Assembly (NCBI RefSeq): GCF_003020125.1
Contig: NZ_PYFW01000005.1
Coordinates: 310,001-374,000, forward strand
Reading direction: 5' to 3'
Source of the DNA: Bradyrhizobium sp. MOS003
Lineage (GTDB): Bacteria; Pseudomonadota; Alphaproteobacteria; Rhizobiales; Xanthobacteraceae
DNA: 64,000 nt
The translations under genes were made by a program, and so were the position numbers. How positions within the stretch are numbered: position 1 is the stretch's first letter; each line of letters starts with the position of its first letter. Positions 39,659 through 46,894 of the stretch are shown here, piece by piece. Under the pieces are notes generated by a model that worked only from the letters and a program-made list of their open reading frames with translations, searched no databases and was not told where the DNA came from.

Positions 39659-41050
39659 TTAGTTCTTCGCATGGCGGGCCGCTTCCCGTCCTGCGATCCG
39701 CCCAAACACGCTGCCGATGGTCATGCCCATGCCGGCGGCATAACCCTTGCCGAGCACGTTGCCGGCCATGATCTCGCCGGCCGCGAACATGTTGGCCGCC
39801 GGCTTGCCGTCAGCCATCTGCATCCGCGCCTCCTTGTTAACGCGCGTGCCGAGATAGGTGAAGGTGATGCCGGGCCGCACCGGATAAGCGAGATAAGGCG
39901 GCGCATCGATTTTGCGCGCCCAGTGCGTCTTCGGCGGCGTGATACCCTCGGTAACGCAGTCGTCCAGGATGGTATGGTCGAAAGTCCCGGGCCGGACCGC
40001 CGCGTTGAATTCGGTGATGGTCTTTTCCAACGCGGCCGGATCGAGTTCGAGCTTGCCGGCAAGTTCCGCGACCGTCTGCCCGGCAATCGGCGGGAACAGC
40101 GTCGGCATGAAGCTCGTGACGACGGTGGAATCGAAGATTATGTAGGCGATCTGGTCGGGCTGCGCCGCGACCAGGCGGCCCCAGATCGCGTAGCGCTTCG
40201 GCCAGATATCCTCGCCCTCGTCATAGAAGCGCCGCGCGTGCTTGTTCACGACGATGCCGAACACGACGGAGTCGTGGCGCGTGATGATCCCGCCGTCGAA
40301 TTTCGGCGCCCGGGCGTCGATCGCGACCGCATGGCACTGGGTGGGATCGCCGACCTCCTGCACGCCCTTGTCGAGCAGCATCTTCAGGATCGAACCGCGA
40401 TTATAGGGCGTGCCGCGAATCAGAAAATTATCGGCCGCATCGCCCCAATATTGCTTGAGCCATTCGATGTTGGCCTCAAACCCGCCGGCCGCAGCAACCA
40501 GTGAGGTCGCGCGGATCTCGGTTTCGCCACTGATCGCGCGTTTCAGGCGTGCGGCGAGGAACATGCCGTCCTCGATCACGAGGTCGGTGACCTCCGCGTC
40601 GTATTCGACATCGACGCCGAGCCGCTCGGCGGTCAGATACAGCGCGTTCAGCATCGCGCGGCCACCGCCGAGGAAGAAGGAATTGGTGCGACCGAGGCTC
40701 AGCGTGCCGCCGAGCGAGGGTTGCCAGCGCACGCCCTGCTCCACGATCCAGTTCAGGATGTCCTTGGACTCGCGGATCATGTGGCGCGCGAGCACCTCGT
40801 CGGTCTGACCGCCGGTGACGCGCAGCAGGTCTTCCCAGAACTCCTCCTCGGTATAGGGGCCGGTCAGGATGTCGGTGGCCGCATCATGGGCGCAGCGCAT
40901 GTTGCGGGTGTGGCGGGTGTTTCCGCCGCGGTAGAATTTCGGCGCGCCTTCCAGCACGAGCACCGATGCTCCGCTACGCCGCGCCGCGATCGCCGCACAG
41001 AGCGCGGCGTTGCCGCCGCCGATCACCAGCACGTCGTACTTCCTGCTCAT
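39659..41050 (-). CDS. tcuA: FAD-dependent tricarballylate dehydrogenase
   Basis: 463 residues from the ATG at 41050 (MSRKYDVLVIGGGNAAL). FAD-binding Rossmann motif at 8-20, the fumarate-reductase/succinate-dehydrogenase-type flavoprotein fold, and active-site-like GGFEANIEWLKQ and THWARKIDAPPYLAYPVRPGITF. It oxidises tricarballylate to cis-aconitate, passing electrons to TcuB. The divergent GntR gene and a palindrome at 41128-41139 lie just upstream, so control is probably by that regulator. Confidence 0.88.
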   Translation of the reverse strand: MSRKYDVLVIGGGNAALCAAIAARRSGASVLVLEGAPKFYRGGNTRHTRNMRCAHDAATDILTGPYTEEEFWEDLLRVTGGQTDEVLARHMIRESKDILNWIVEQGVRWQPSLGGTLSLGRTNSFFLGGGRAMLNALYLTAERLGVDVEYDAEVTDLVIEDGMFLAARLKRAISGETEIRATSLVAAAGGFEANIEWLKQYWGDAADNFLIRGTPYNRGSILKMLLDKGVQEVGDPTQCHAVAIDARAPKFDGGIITRHDSVVFGIVVNKHARRFYDEGEDIWPKRYAIWGRLVAAQPDQIAYIIFDSTVVTSFMPTLFPPIAGQTVAELAGKLELDPAALEKTITEFNAAVRPGTFDHTILDDCVTEGITPPKTHWARKIDAPPYLAYPVRPGITFTYLGTRVNKEARMQMADGKPAANMFAAGEIMAGNVLGKGYAAGMGMTIGSVFGRIAGREAARHAKN

Positions 41051-41127
41051 GCCATCTGCCTGATGCGACGAAGTTGGAGACATTCTATCCGCAAGCGGGC
41101 CCGGTCAACCGTACGCCATTGCGTACT

Positions 41128-41139
41128 TTTGTATACAAA
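41128..41139. promoter_or_regulatory. 12-bp palindrome, candidate GntR operator
   Basis: TTTGTATACAAA is a perfect palindrome between tcuA (start 41050) and the GntR gene (start 41204). The GTATAC core fits the GT-N-AC half-site pattern of FadR-type regulators. A related half, ATATAC, follows at 41141. Confidence 0.6.
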
Positions 41140-41203
41140 GATATACAGTAGCCGTGCAAGCGTCATCTCTGCATGGGCAGGATGCGCCTTGCTTCGAGGC
41201 AAT

Positions 41204-41887
41204 ATGGCGAGGCGCCCGGCAAAGACAGGCGGATCGATCGCGCGCGGGGGCGGCGTGGCGCTTGGCGAAGCGGTATTCCGTTCGCTCTGCGAAGCGCTCC
41301 AGGCCGGCAGCTATCGCGCCGGGGACCGCCTGCGAGAGGAAGAGGTCGCGCAGCGGCTCAAGGTCAGCCGCACGCCGGTTCGGGAAGCGCTGGGCCGGCT
41401 CGCCGCGCGCGGCTTCGTCGAGCCCGCCGCCGGCCGCGGGCTGATCGTGCGCAGCCTCGATATCTCCGAAGTGCTCGAGCTCTACGCGATGCGCGAGATC
41501 ATGGAAGGCGCCGCGGCGCGCCTCGCCGCCGAACACGCGTCAAGCACGGAGATCGATGCGCTGCGCGATATCGAGCAGGCCACCGTCGATATCAAGGAGG
41601 CCGACGCGACCGAAATGGCGCGCCTCAACCGCGCCTTCCACGAAGCCATCTGCCGGGCCGCCCGCAACCGCTATCTCGACAACGCCTCGCGCGAATTGCA
41701 GGACTGGATCGCCCTGCTCGGCCCGACCACCTTCACCGTATCGGGCCGCCCCTCCACCAGCCACCGGGAGCATCAGGCCATCATCGACGCCATCGCCGCC
41801 CGCGACGGCGACAAGGCAGAGCAACTCGCGCGTGCCCATATCCGCGAGGCGCTGCGCTGCCGACTCAAGCTGTTGCAGAAGCAGTAG
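41204..41887 (+). CDS. GntR-family (FCD) regulator divergent from tcuA
   Basis: 227 residues from the ATG at 41204 (MARRPAKTGG), with GAGG six bases upstream. N-terminal winged helix (about 25-85: YRAGDRLREEEVAQRLKVSRTPVREALGRLAARGFV) and a helical FCD domain (about 100-215) with metal-binding-like acidic and His residues (FHEAIC, HREHQAIID). It likely represses tcuA-hydrolase-tcuB and is released by tricarballylate or a related acid; this is inferred from position. Its stop lies one base from the end of the convergent iclR gene. Confidence 0.85.
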   Translation: MARRPAKTGGSIARGGGVALGEAVFRSLCEALQAGSYRAGDRLREEEVAQRLKVSRTPVREALGRLAARGFVEPAAGRGLIVRSLDISEVLELYAMREIMEGAAARLAAEHASSTEIDALRDIEQATVDIKEADATEMARLNRAFHEAICRAARNRYLDNASRELQDWIALLGPTTFTVSGRPSTSHREHQAIIDAIAARDGDKAEQLARAHIREALRCRLKLLQKQ

Positions 41888-41888
41888 C

Positions 41889-42641
41889 CTATCGTCGTGC
41901 CCGGCGCGGAGCGCGCGCCTCGTCGGCCGCGGCCAGCACAGCGTCGAGCGCTTCGGTCGGACCGCCCAAGGAACGCGTCAAGCGGTTGGCGGCCTTCAGC
42001 AGCAGCGAAGTCATCGTCTTGATGTTGTCGCGCGTAAAGCGCGGCTTCGGCCCCGAGAGCGACAAGGCGCCGACACATTTGCGGTCGGGACCAAACACGG
42101 GACAGGCGAGCCCAGCGCAATCCGGATCTCGCTCTCCGAACGATACGGCGATGCAGCCCTCGCGGATCTCGTCGTAGGCTTCGCCCTTCTCGCCGTCGAA
42201 CGCGAGGATGACCCTGCCGGCCGCGCCGCGGTCGAGCGGCAACAGCATGCCGGCCTCAACCCGGTCAAGCGTCGAATGCTGGGAATCGAGGCGAAAGACG
42301 CACAGCCGGCGCTTGGCATCATGCCGCACGTGGAACGACGGGCTTTCGCACCCGTCGGCCACGAGTTGCCGCAGCAGGGGCATCACCCGATCATGCAGAT
42401 TGTTGCTGCGCTGGTAGACCGCTCCGAGCCGGAACGGCGTCGGGCCGAGATGATAGCGACCATCGGCGAACTGCACAAGATAGCCGAATTCCTGCAGCGA
42501 CGCCATCAGCCGCAGCAGCGTGCTCTTGTACATCTTGGTGCGCCGGGCAAGCTCGGCCAGCGTCATCGGCTCCGGCGCGTCCTCGAAGGCGGCCAGGATG
42601 CTCAAGGCACGATCGACGGCGGCGACGCCGGGCGAAGGCAT
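41889..42641 (-). CDS. IclR-family regulator
   Basis: 250 residues from the ATG at 42641 (MPSPGVAAVDRAL). N-terminal winged helix (about 5-70: ALSILAAFEDAPEPMTLAELARRTKMYKSTLLRLMASLQEFGYL) and C-terminal effector domain (about 85-235) with LDRGAAGRVILAF and GLACPVFGPDRKCVGALSLSGP. It is the last gene of the operon from 46105, eight bases after the dehydrogenase gene, so it may be co-transcribed with its own targets. Effector unknown. Confidence 0.88.
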   Translation of the reverse strand: MPSPGVAAVDRALSILAAFEDAPEPMTLAELARRTKMYKSTLLRLMASLQEFGYLVQFADGRYHLGPTPFRLGAVYQRSNNLHDRVMPLLRQLVADGCESPSFHVRHDAKRRLCVFRLDSQHSTLDRVEAGMLLPLDRGAAGRVILAFDGEKGEAYDEIREGCIAVSFGERDPDCAGLACPVFGPDRKCVGALSLSGPKPRFTRDNIKTMTSLLLKAANRLTRSLGGPTEALDAVLAAADEARAPRRARR

Positions 42642-42649
42642 GTCTTCTC

Positions 42650-43531
42650 CTATTGAGGAAATCCGGAGGGATCGATGAGTTTCGCGATGACGGGAAAATA
42701 CGCATCGCCCATGCCCTTGTCGATCGTCTCCTCGAAGATCTCGCGCATCAACGCCGCCCCGCGGAGATTCAACCCGGCCTGCGCGCCGAGTTCGAGCGCA
42801 TAGGAGAGATCCTTCATGGCATATTCGGTCGAGAAGGCACGCAGCGGAAACTCCTTGGCGACGATCGCCTTCATGCCATGGTTGCGCAGCGCGAAGCTGT
42901 CCGCCGAGCCCTTCGACAGCGTCTCCAGCAGCAGCTGTGGATCGACGCCGTTGTGCTTGGCCAGCGCGACGGCCTCCGCCAGCGCATTCACCGTCTCGAA
43001 CAGCACCATGTTGTTGAGAATCTTCGTCACTTGTCCTGCGCCGGTTCCGCCACAGAGTGTGACATCTGTGGCGAAATGCCGGATCAGCGGCTCGACCGCA
43101 GCGAACTGCTCGGGCATCGCGCCGACCATGACGCTGAGCGTGCCGTCCTGGGCCGCCTGACGCGTGCGTGCGATCGGCGCATCGATCCAGAGCGCGCCTT
43201 TGTCGGCGAGCTGCTTGGCGCACGACCGGGTCTGGCCGACATCGGAGGTGCCGAGATCGATCACGGTCTGGCCGCGCCTGATCTTCGGCAAGATGCTCTC
43301 GAACACGGACGTCACGTGCCGGGCGCTGGGCAGACACAGGAAGATCGTCTCGCTGCCACCGACGACATCCCCGATCGACGCCGCCGTGGTCGCCCCGTCA
43401 GCGGCGATCCGCGCCAAGGGCTCCTTGGCAAGGTCGAAGGCGAGCACGGTTCGTCCGCTCTTGCGCACCAGGTTGCGACAGATCGGCTCGCCCATGACAC
43501 CGAGACCGATGAATCCAATTGAATCAGACAT
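42650..43531 (-). CDS. NAD(P)-dependent beta-hydroxyacid dehydrogenase
   Basis: 293 residues. Rossmann motif GFIGLGVMGEPICRNL at residue 5-20, then the substrate-binding GTSDVGQTRSC segment, and the catalytic Lys in GGTGAGQVTKILNNM (about 170). It belongs to the 3-hydroxyisobutyrate/tartronate semialdehyde reductase class. Here the usual substrate-binding motif DAPVSGG reads DAPIARTRQ, so the true substrate may differ. Operon with an ABC solute-binding protein and a hydrolase; probably oxidises or reduces a small hydroxy acid of the same pathway. Confidence 0.85.
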   Translation of the reverse strand: MSDSIGFIGLGVMGEPICRNLVRKSGRTVLAFDLAKEPLARIAADGATTAASIGDVVGGSETIFLCLPSARHVTSVFESILPKIRRGQTVIDLGTSDVGQTRSCAKQLADKGALWIDAPIARTRQAAQDGTLSVMVGAMPEQFAAVEPLIRHFATDVTLCGGTGAGQVTKILNNMVLFETVNALAEAVALAKHNGVDPQLLLETLSKGSADSFALRNHGMKAIVAKEFPLRAFSTEYAMKDLSYALELGAQAGLNLRGAALMREIFEETIDKGMGDAYFPVIAKLIDPSGFPQ

Positions 43532-43591
43532 TCCGTGCTCTCCGAAGAAATCCTGAAGCCGGGCGGGTGCAATCCCGCCCGGCCCGCGCAG

Positions 43592-44788
43592 TTACTTGAC
43601 CAGCGGGCAGCCGCCTTCGCTCATCGGCCGAAACACCTCTTCGCCCGGCTTGGAGCTGACGATTCGATAATAGTCGAACTTGTACTTGGACTCCTCCGGC
43701 TTCTTCACCTGGACCAGATACATGGTATGCAGCACGCGCCCGTCCGGGCGGATCGCAACATCCTTGTTGTACATGTCGTTGACTTTCAGCTCGTGCATCT
43801 TGGCGGCGACGGCGGTCGCGTCGGTGGTCCCGGCCGCCTTGACGGCAGCGAGGTAGTGATGGACGCCGCTATAAACGCCGGCCTGAACCATGCTGGCGAC
43901 CTTTCCATCCATCAGGCCGGCATACCGCTTCGACCAGGCCCGGGTTTCTTCGTTGAGGTCCCAGTAGAACGAGGTCGTCACCTGCAGGCCCTGCGTGACC
44001 TTCAGCCCGAGCGAGTTGACGTCGGTGATGAAGACGAGCAGGCCGGCCAGCTTCTGCCCGCCCTCGACCACGCCGAATTCACCCGCCTGCTTGATCGCGG
44101 TCTGCACGTCCGCGCCTGATGTCGCGAGACCAACGACGTCGGCCTTCGAGGCCTGCGCCTGCAGCAGGAACGAGGCGAAGTCGGCGGTCCCGAGCGGATG
44201 CGCGGCCGATCCGATCACCTTGCCGCCCGCGGCCTCGATGAACTTCGTGGCGTCGCGCTGCAGCGCATGGCCGAAGGCATAATCGGCCGTGACGAAATAC
44301 CAGGTCTTGCCGCCGGCACGCGTGATCGCGTCACTCGTGAGCTTCGACAGCGCGTAGGTGTCGTAGTTGAAGTGGAAGCTGACGGGCGAGCAGGACTTCC
44401 CGGTGAAGTCGGACGAGCCGGGACCGGAGATGACGAAGATCCTGTTCTTCTGCTTGGCGACTTCGAGGATGGCAAAGCCGGCAGAAGATGCCGCGCCGTC
44501 CGCGATCATGTCGACACCTTCGTTGTCGAACCACTTTCGGGCCGTGGCCGAAGCGATGTCGGGCTTGTTCTGGTGGTCGGCCGAGATGATCTCGATCTTC
44601 TTGCCGAGCACCTCGTTGCCGAAATCTTCGGCCGCCAGCTTTGCGGCCGCGACCGAGCCGCGTCCGCCATTGTCGGCGAACACGCCGGACTGGTCGTTGA
44701 GCACGCCGATCCTGATGACATTGTCGGCTGCAAATGTGGAGCTCATTTGAGCGGCCAGAACAGCCGCCAACATCCAACGCAATTTCAT
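43592..44788 (-). CDS. ABC transporter solute-binding protein, LivK type, without local permease
   Basis: 398 residues with a signal peptide ending MSSTFAA. Mature protein has the type I branched-chain-amino-acid/amide binding fold: NVIRIGVLNDQSGVFADNGGRGSVAAAKLA, YVTADYAFGHALQRD and GADVQTAIKQAGE. Periplasmic. No LivHMGF partner genes occur in the window, so it must use a transporter encoded elsewhere or serve as a sensor. The ligand could be an aromatic or organic acid, as for many Bradyrhizobium LivK-like proteins. Between the hydrolase and the dehydrogenase genes. Confidence 0.88.
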   Translation of the reverse strand: MKLRWMLAAVLAAQMSSTFAADNVIRIGVLNDQSGVFADNGGRGSVAAAKLAAEDFGNEVLGKKIEIISADHQNKPDIASATARKWFDNEGVDMIADGAASSAGFAILEVAKQKNRIFVISGPGSSDFTGKSCSPVSFHFNYDTYALSKLTSDAITRAGGKTWYFVTADYAFGHALQRDATKFIEAAGGKVIGSAAHPLGTADFASFLLQAQASKADVVGLATSGADVQTAIKQAGEFGVVEGGQKLAGLLVFITDVNSLGLKVTQGLQVTTSFYWDLNEETRAWSKRYAGLMDGKVASMVQAGVYSGVHHYLAAVKAAGTTDATAVAAKMHELKVNDMYNKDVAIRPDGRVLHTMYLVQVKKPEESKYKFDYYRIVSSKPGEEVFRPMSEGGCPLVK

Positions 44789-44804
44789 AACATACGCCTC
44801 CCGG

Positions 44805-45665
44805 TTACAACTTTTGCTTATCGATGATGTCTTGCAGCACCGGCGCGATGTAGCGGCGGAACTGGCCTGGGTTTTCGCTCATCGGAAAATGGCCGAGCCG
44901 CTCCATGACGGTCGCCTTTGCGCCGGGGATGCCGGCTGCGGTCCGCAGCGTGTCTTCCGGCGTGCAGGAAAAATCGTATTCGCCGGTCAGCAAGTAGAGC
45001 GGGCACTGGTTGACGTCGATGCCACCCGTGCGTCCGCGCAGATCGCCGTCGACGCGATAGAAATAGAGGTCGCCCTTGAAGATGCCGGGGCCACCCTGCT
45101 TGTAACCCCACAGCGTCTCGTTGCGAGCGGTCTCTGGTCCATCAGGCGCGATCAAGCCCGACACCAGGGCAGCGCAGACCTCTCCGCCATGGACGTCGGG
45201 CCGGTTCAGCCACGCCGTGTCGTACCAGGGCTGCTGGAAGTCCGCCGCCTCCAGGCCGATCAAGGCACGGAAGTCGCGGGCGTGTTCGATGGCGAGATTG
45301 AGCACGATGCGGCCCCCGATCGAACAGCCCATCACCACGGGCCGATCCAGCCCGAGGGCGTTGCAGAACGCTCGGATGGTCGCGGTATAGGTCGCGGTTG
45401 TCAGCCGGTATTCGCTGCCATATCGGCTATCAGGCGGATTGGACTTGCCGTGCCAGGGCATGTCGAAAGCGATGATGCGGTAGTTCCTGGTGAACTCCTC
45501 ATCGACCAGCAAATGACGCCATTGCCGCGCATCGGAGCCAGCGGTGTGCAGGCAAACCAGCGGGATGCCGCTGCCGTTCTCCTCGAAATAGATCCGGTTG
45601 ATCTCACCCTCGATCTCGACATGCACGTAGCGGCCGACGATGGGCTCGATGAAGCCACCGGTCAT
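44805..45665 (-). CDS. Alpha/beta hydrolase, enol-lactonase or C-C hydrolase class
   Basis: 286 residues, cytoplasmic. Oxyanion region LVCLHTAGSDARQW (about 35-48), nucleophile elbow MGCSIGG (Ser near 120), Asp in GEYDFSCTP, and His in RLGHFPMSENP (near 263). All triad positions look intact. It overlaps the SCP2-like gene by four bases (ATGA) and is 16 bases from the solute-binding protein gene. Substrate unknown; ester, lactone or C-C cleavage are all possible in this family. Confidence 0.82.
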   Translation of the reverse strand: MTGGFIEPIVGRYVHVEIEGEINRIYFEENGSGIPLVCLHTAGSDARQWRHLLVDEEFTRNYRIIAFDMPWHGKSNPPDSRYGSEYRLTTATYTATIRAFCNALGLDRPVVMGCSIGGRIVLNLAIEHARDFRALIGLEAADFQQPWYDTAWLNRPDVHGGEVCAALVSGLIAPDGPETARNETLWGYKQGGPGIFKGDLYFYRVDGDLRGRTGGIDVNQCPLYLLTGEYDFSCTPEDTLRTAAGIPGAKATVMERLGHFPMSENPGQFRRYIAPVLQDIIDKQKL

Positions 45666-46105
45666 GACACGCCTCCGAAGCCGTTACGACGCGGCAATGC
45701 GAGCAGATCCTTGAAATACTGAAGATGGGTCATGAAGGGATGGATCTCGCCTTCGAGCGTCGCCTCTCCGCGCTTGGTCAACGCCAGCAGATCATGCCAA
45801 CCCGCTGGCGGGCGTGGCTGCCAATAGGCGGCGAGCGCGGCAGGCGTGGTGCGATAGGCGAAGCGCCAGGATCGCATCAACGCAGGAGCCCGCGCCATAT
45901 CCACGATCTGCCCGGCGCGGATTGTGACGTGGAACGGCTGCGTGCTCGGCCCGAGCAGGCAATCGACGTCGAGCCAGCGACCGCGAGCCGTCAACGCCGC
46001 GTCCCGCGCCAGCAGAGCCGGGATCGCCGCAAAGGCCGCAACGACGGCGTCGGCGCTGGATGAGATCGGCGCATCAATGCTTTGGCCGCCGCGCTCAGAT
46101 GACAT
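45662..46105 (-). CDS. SCP2-like small protein, first gene of catabolic operon
   Basis: 147 residues, no signal peptide. Central region (LDVDCLLGPSTQPFHVTIRAGQIVDM and later WHDLLALTKRGEATLEGEIHPFMTHLQYFKDLL) resembles the sterol-carrier/SCP2-like or alkyl-sulfatase C-terminal lipid-binding fold, although this is a weak match by eye. GGGTGA precedes the ATG at a suitable distance. Overlaps the hydrolase gene by four bases. Possibly a hydrophobic-substrate binding helper for the hydrolase. Confidence 0.6.
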   Translation of the reverse strand: MSSERGGQSIDAPISSSADAVVAAFAAIPALLARDAALTARGRWLDVDCLLGPSTQPFHVTIRAGQIVDMARAPALMRSWRFAYRTTPAALAAYWQPRPPAGWHDLLALTKRGEATLEGEIHPFMTHLQYFKDLLALPRRNGFGGVS

Positions 46106-46126
46106 CGCTTCACCCCCGTGATTGAT

Positions 46127-46145
46127 CGTTCTATCTATCAGAACG
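46127..46145. promoter_or_regulatory. Inverted repeat upstream of catabolic operon, candidate IclR operator
   Basis: CGTTCT-N7-AGAACG starts 22 bases before the start of the first gene at 46105, in an AT-rich stretch unlike its surroundings. A second dyad, CTATT-N5-AATAG, follows at about 46151-46165. Both are placed for control by the IclR protein of the operon. Confidence 0.5.
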
Positions 46146-46254
46146 TTATTCTATTTTAATAATAGTTCTATACAGGCCTCGCACGTGAACTCAAGTCCCC
46201 CTGCTTGGACCAGGCTGCCACAAAGGCCCAACCGTGGATCTTTATCGATCGCCG

Positions 46255-46728
46255 TCAGGCAAGCACGTCGGCCACGATCGCCTTCAACACGCGCTGCACA
46301 TCGGCTGGCGTGAGCCGCACCTGCAATCCCCGCTGGCCGCCATTGAGATAGACCAGATCATGCGCAAGCGCGCTCTGCTCGATCACGGTGCGGACCAGCT
46401 TGCGCTGCCCGAACGGGCTGATGCCGCCGACCTTGTAGCCCGTGAGGCGCTCGGCCTCCGGCGGCTTCATCATCTGCGCCGACTTGCCGCTCACGGCTGC
46501 GGCGAGCTTCTTCATCGACACTTCCTGGTCGGACGGCACGACGACGCAGACCGGCTTGCCGTCGACCTGCGCCATCAGCGTCTTGAGAACGCGCGCCGGG
46601 TCTTCGCCGAGCGCGGCGGCCGCCTGAAGGCCGATGCTCTCGGCTTCAGGATCGTAGTCGTAGGTGTGAACGGTGAAGGCAACACCGGCGGCATCAAGCG
46701 CGCGTGTGGCTGGGGTGACTTTGGACAT
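46255..46728 (-). CDS. ybaK: YbaK/EbsC family aminoacyl-tRNA deacylase
   Basis: 157 residues. YbaK/ProX-like editing fold: PATRALDAAGVAFTVHTYDYD, the catalytic Lys in RVLKTLMAQVDGKPVCVVVP, EVSMKKLAAAVSGKSAQMM and GGISPFGQRKLVRTVIEQSAL. The family hydrolyses Cys-tRNA(Pro) in trans. Free-standing gene, convergent with nothing; the dispersed repeat lies just upstream of its start. Confidence 0.9.
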   Translation of the reverse strand: MSKVTPATRALDAAGVAFTVHTYDYDPEAESIGLQAAAALGEDPARVLKTLMAQVDGKPVCVVVPSDQEVSMKKLAAAVSGKSAQMMKPPEAERLTGYKVGGISPFGQRKLVRTVIEQSALAHDLVYLNGGQRGLQVRLTPADVQRVLKAIVADVLA

Positions 46729-46744
46729 AAGCTATGTCTATCAC

Positions 46745-46830
46745 CGTCATTGCGAGGAACGAAACGACGCAGCAATCCAGAAACCCACCGCAGAGGCAGT
46801 CTGGATTGCTTCGCTTCGCTCGCAATGACG
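46745..46830. repeat. Dispersed palindromic repeat, first copy
   Basis: About 86 bases with long imperfect arms: CGTCATTGCGAGGAACGAAA at one end and TCGCTTCGCTCGCAATGACG at the other, and GCAATCCAGA / TCTGGATTGC inside. A second copy is at 59728-59813. Typical of the intergenic palindromes scattered through Bradyrhizobium genomes. Folds into a long hairpin on either strand. Confidence 0.85.
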
Positions 46831-46877
46831 ATTGTGGGCACGCATGCGCGCCACACATGCGCTGTCGTCCCCGCCGA

Positions 46878-46893
46878 ACTCCGCCGGCGGAGT
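46878..46893 (-). other. 16-bp perfect palindrome after the fdsA stop
   Basis: ACTCCGCC-GGCGGAGT lies right after the TAG of fdsA. No U-tract follows, so it is not a standard intrinsic terminator; it may protect the 3' end of the mRNA. Confidence 0.4.
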
Positions 46894-46894
46894 G

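Noticed and set aside
40721..41887. 388-residue frame for the GntR protein
   Set aside because: The first 161 codons are antisense to tcuA and the promoter; the start with ribosome-binding site is ATG 41204.
41889..43337. 482-residue frame suggesting a fused dehydrogenase-IclR protein
   Set aside because: The first half is the wrong frame of the dehydrogenase gene; the IclR protein starts at 42641.
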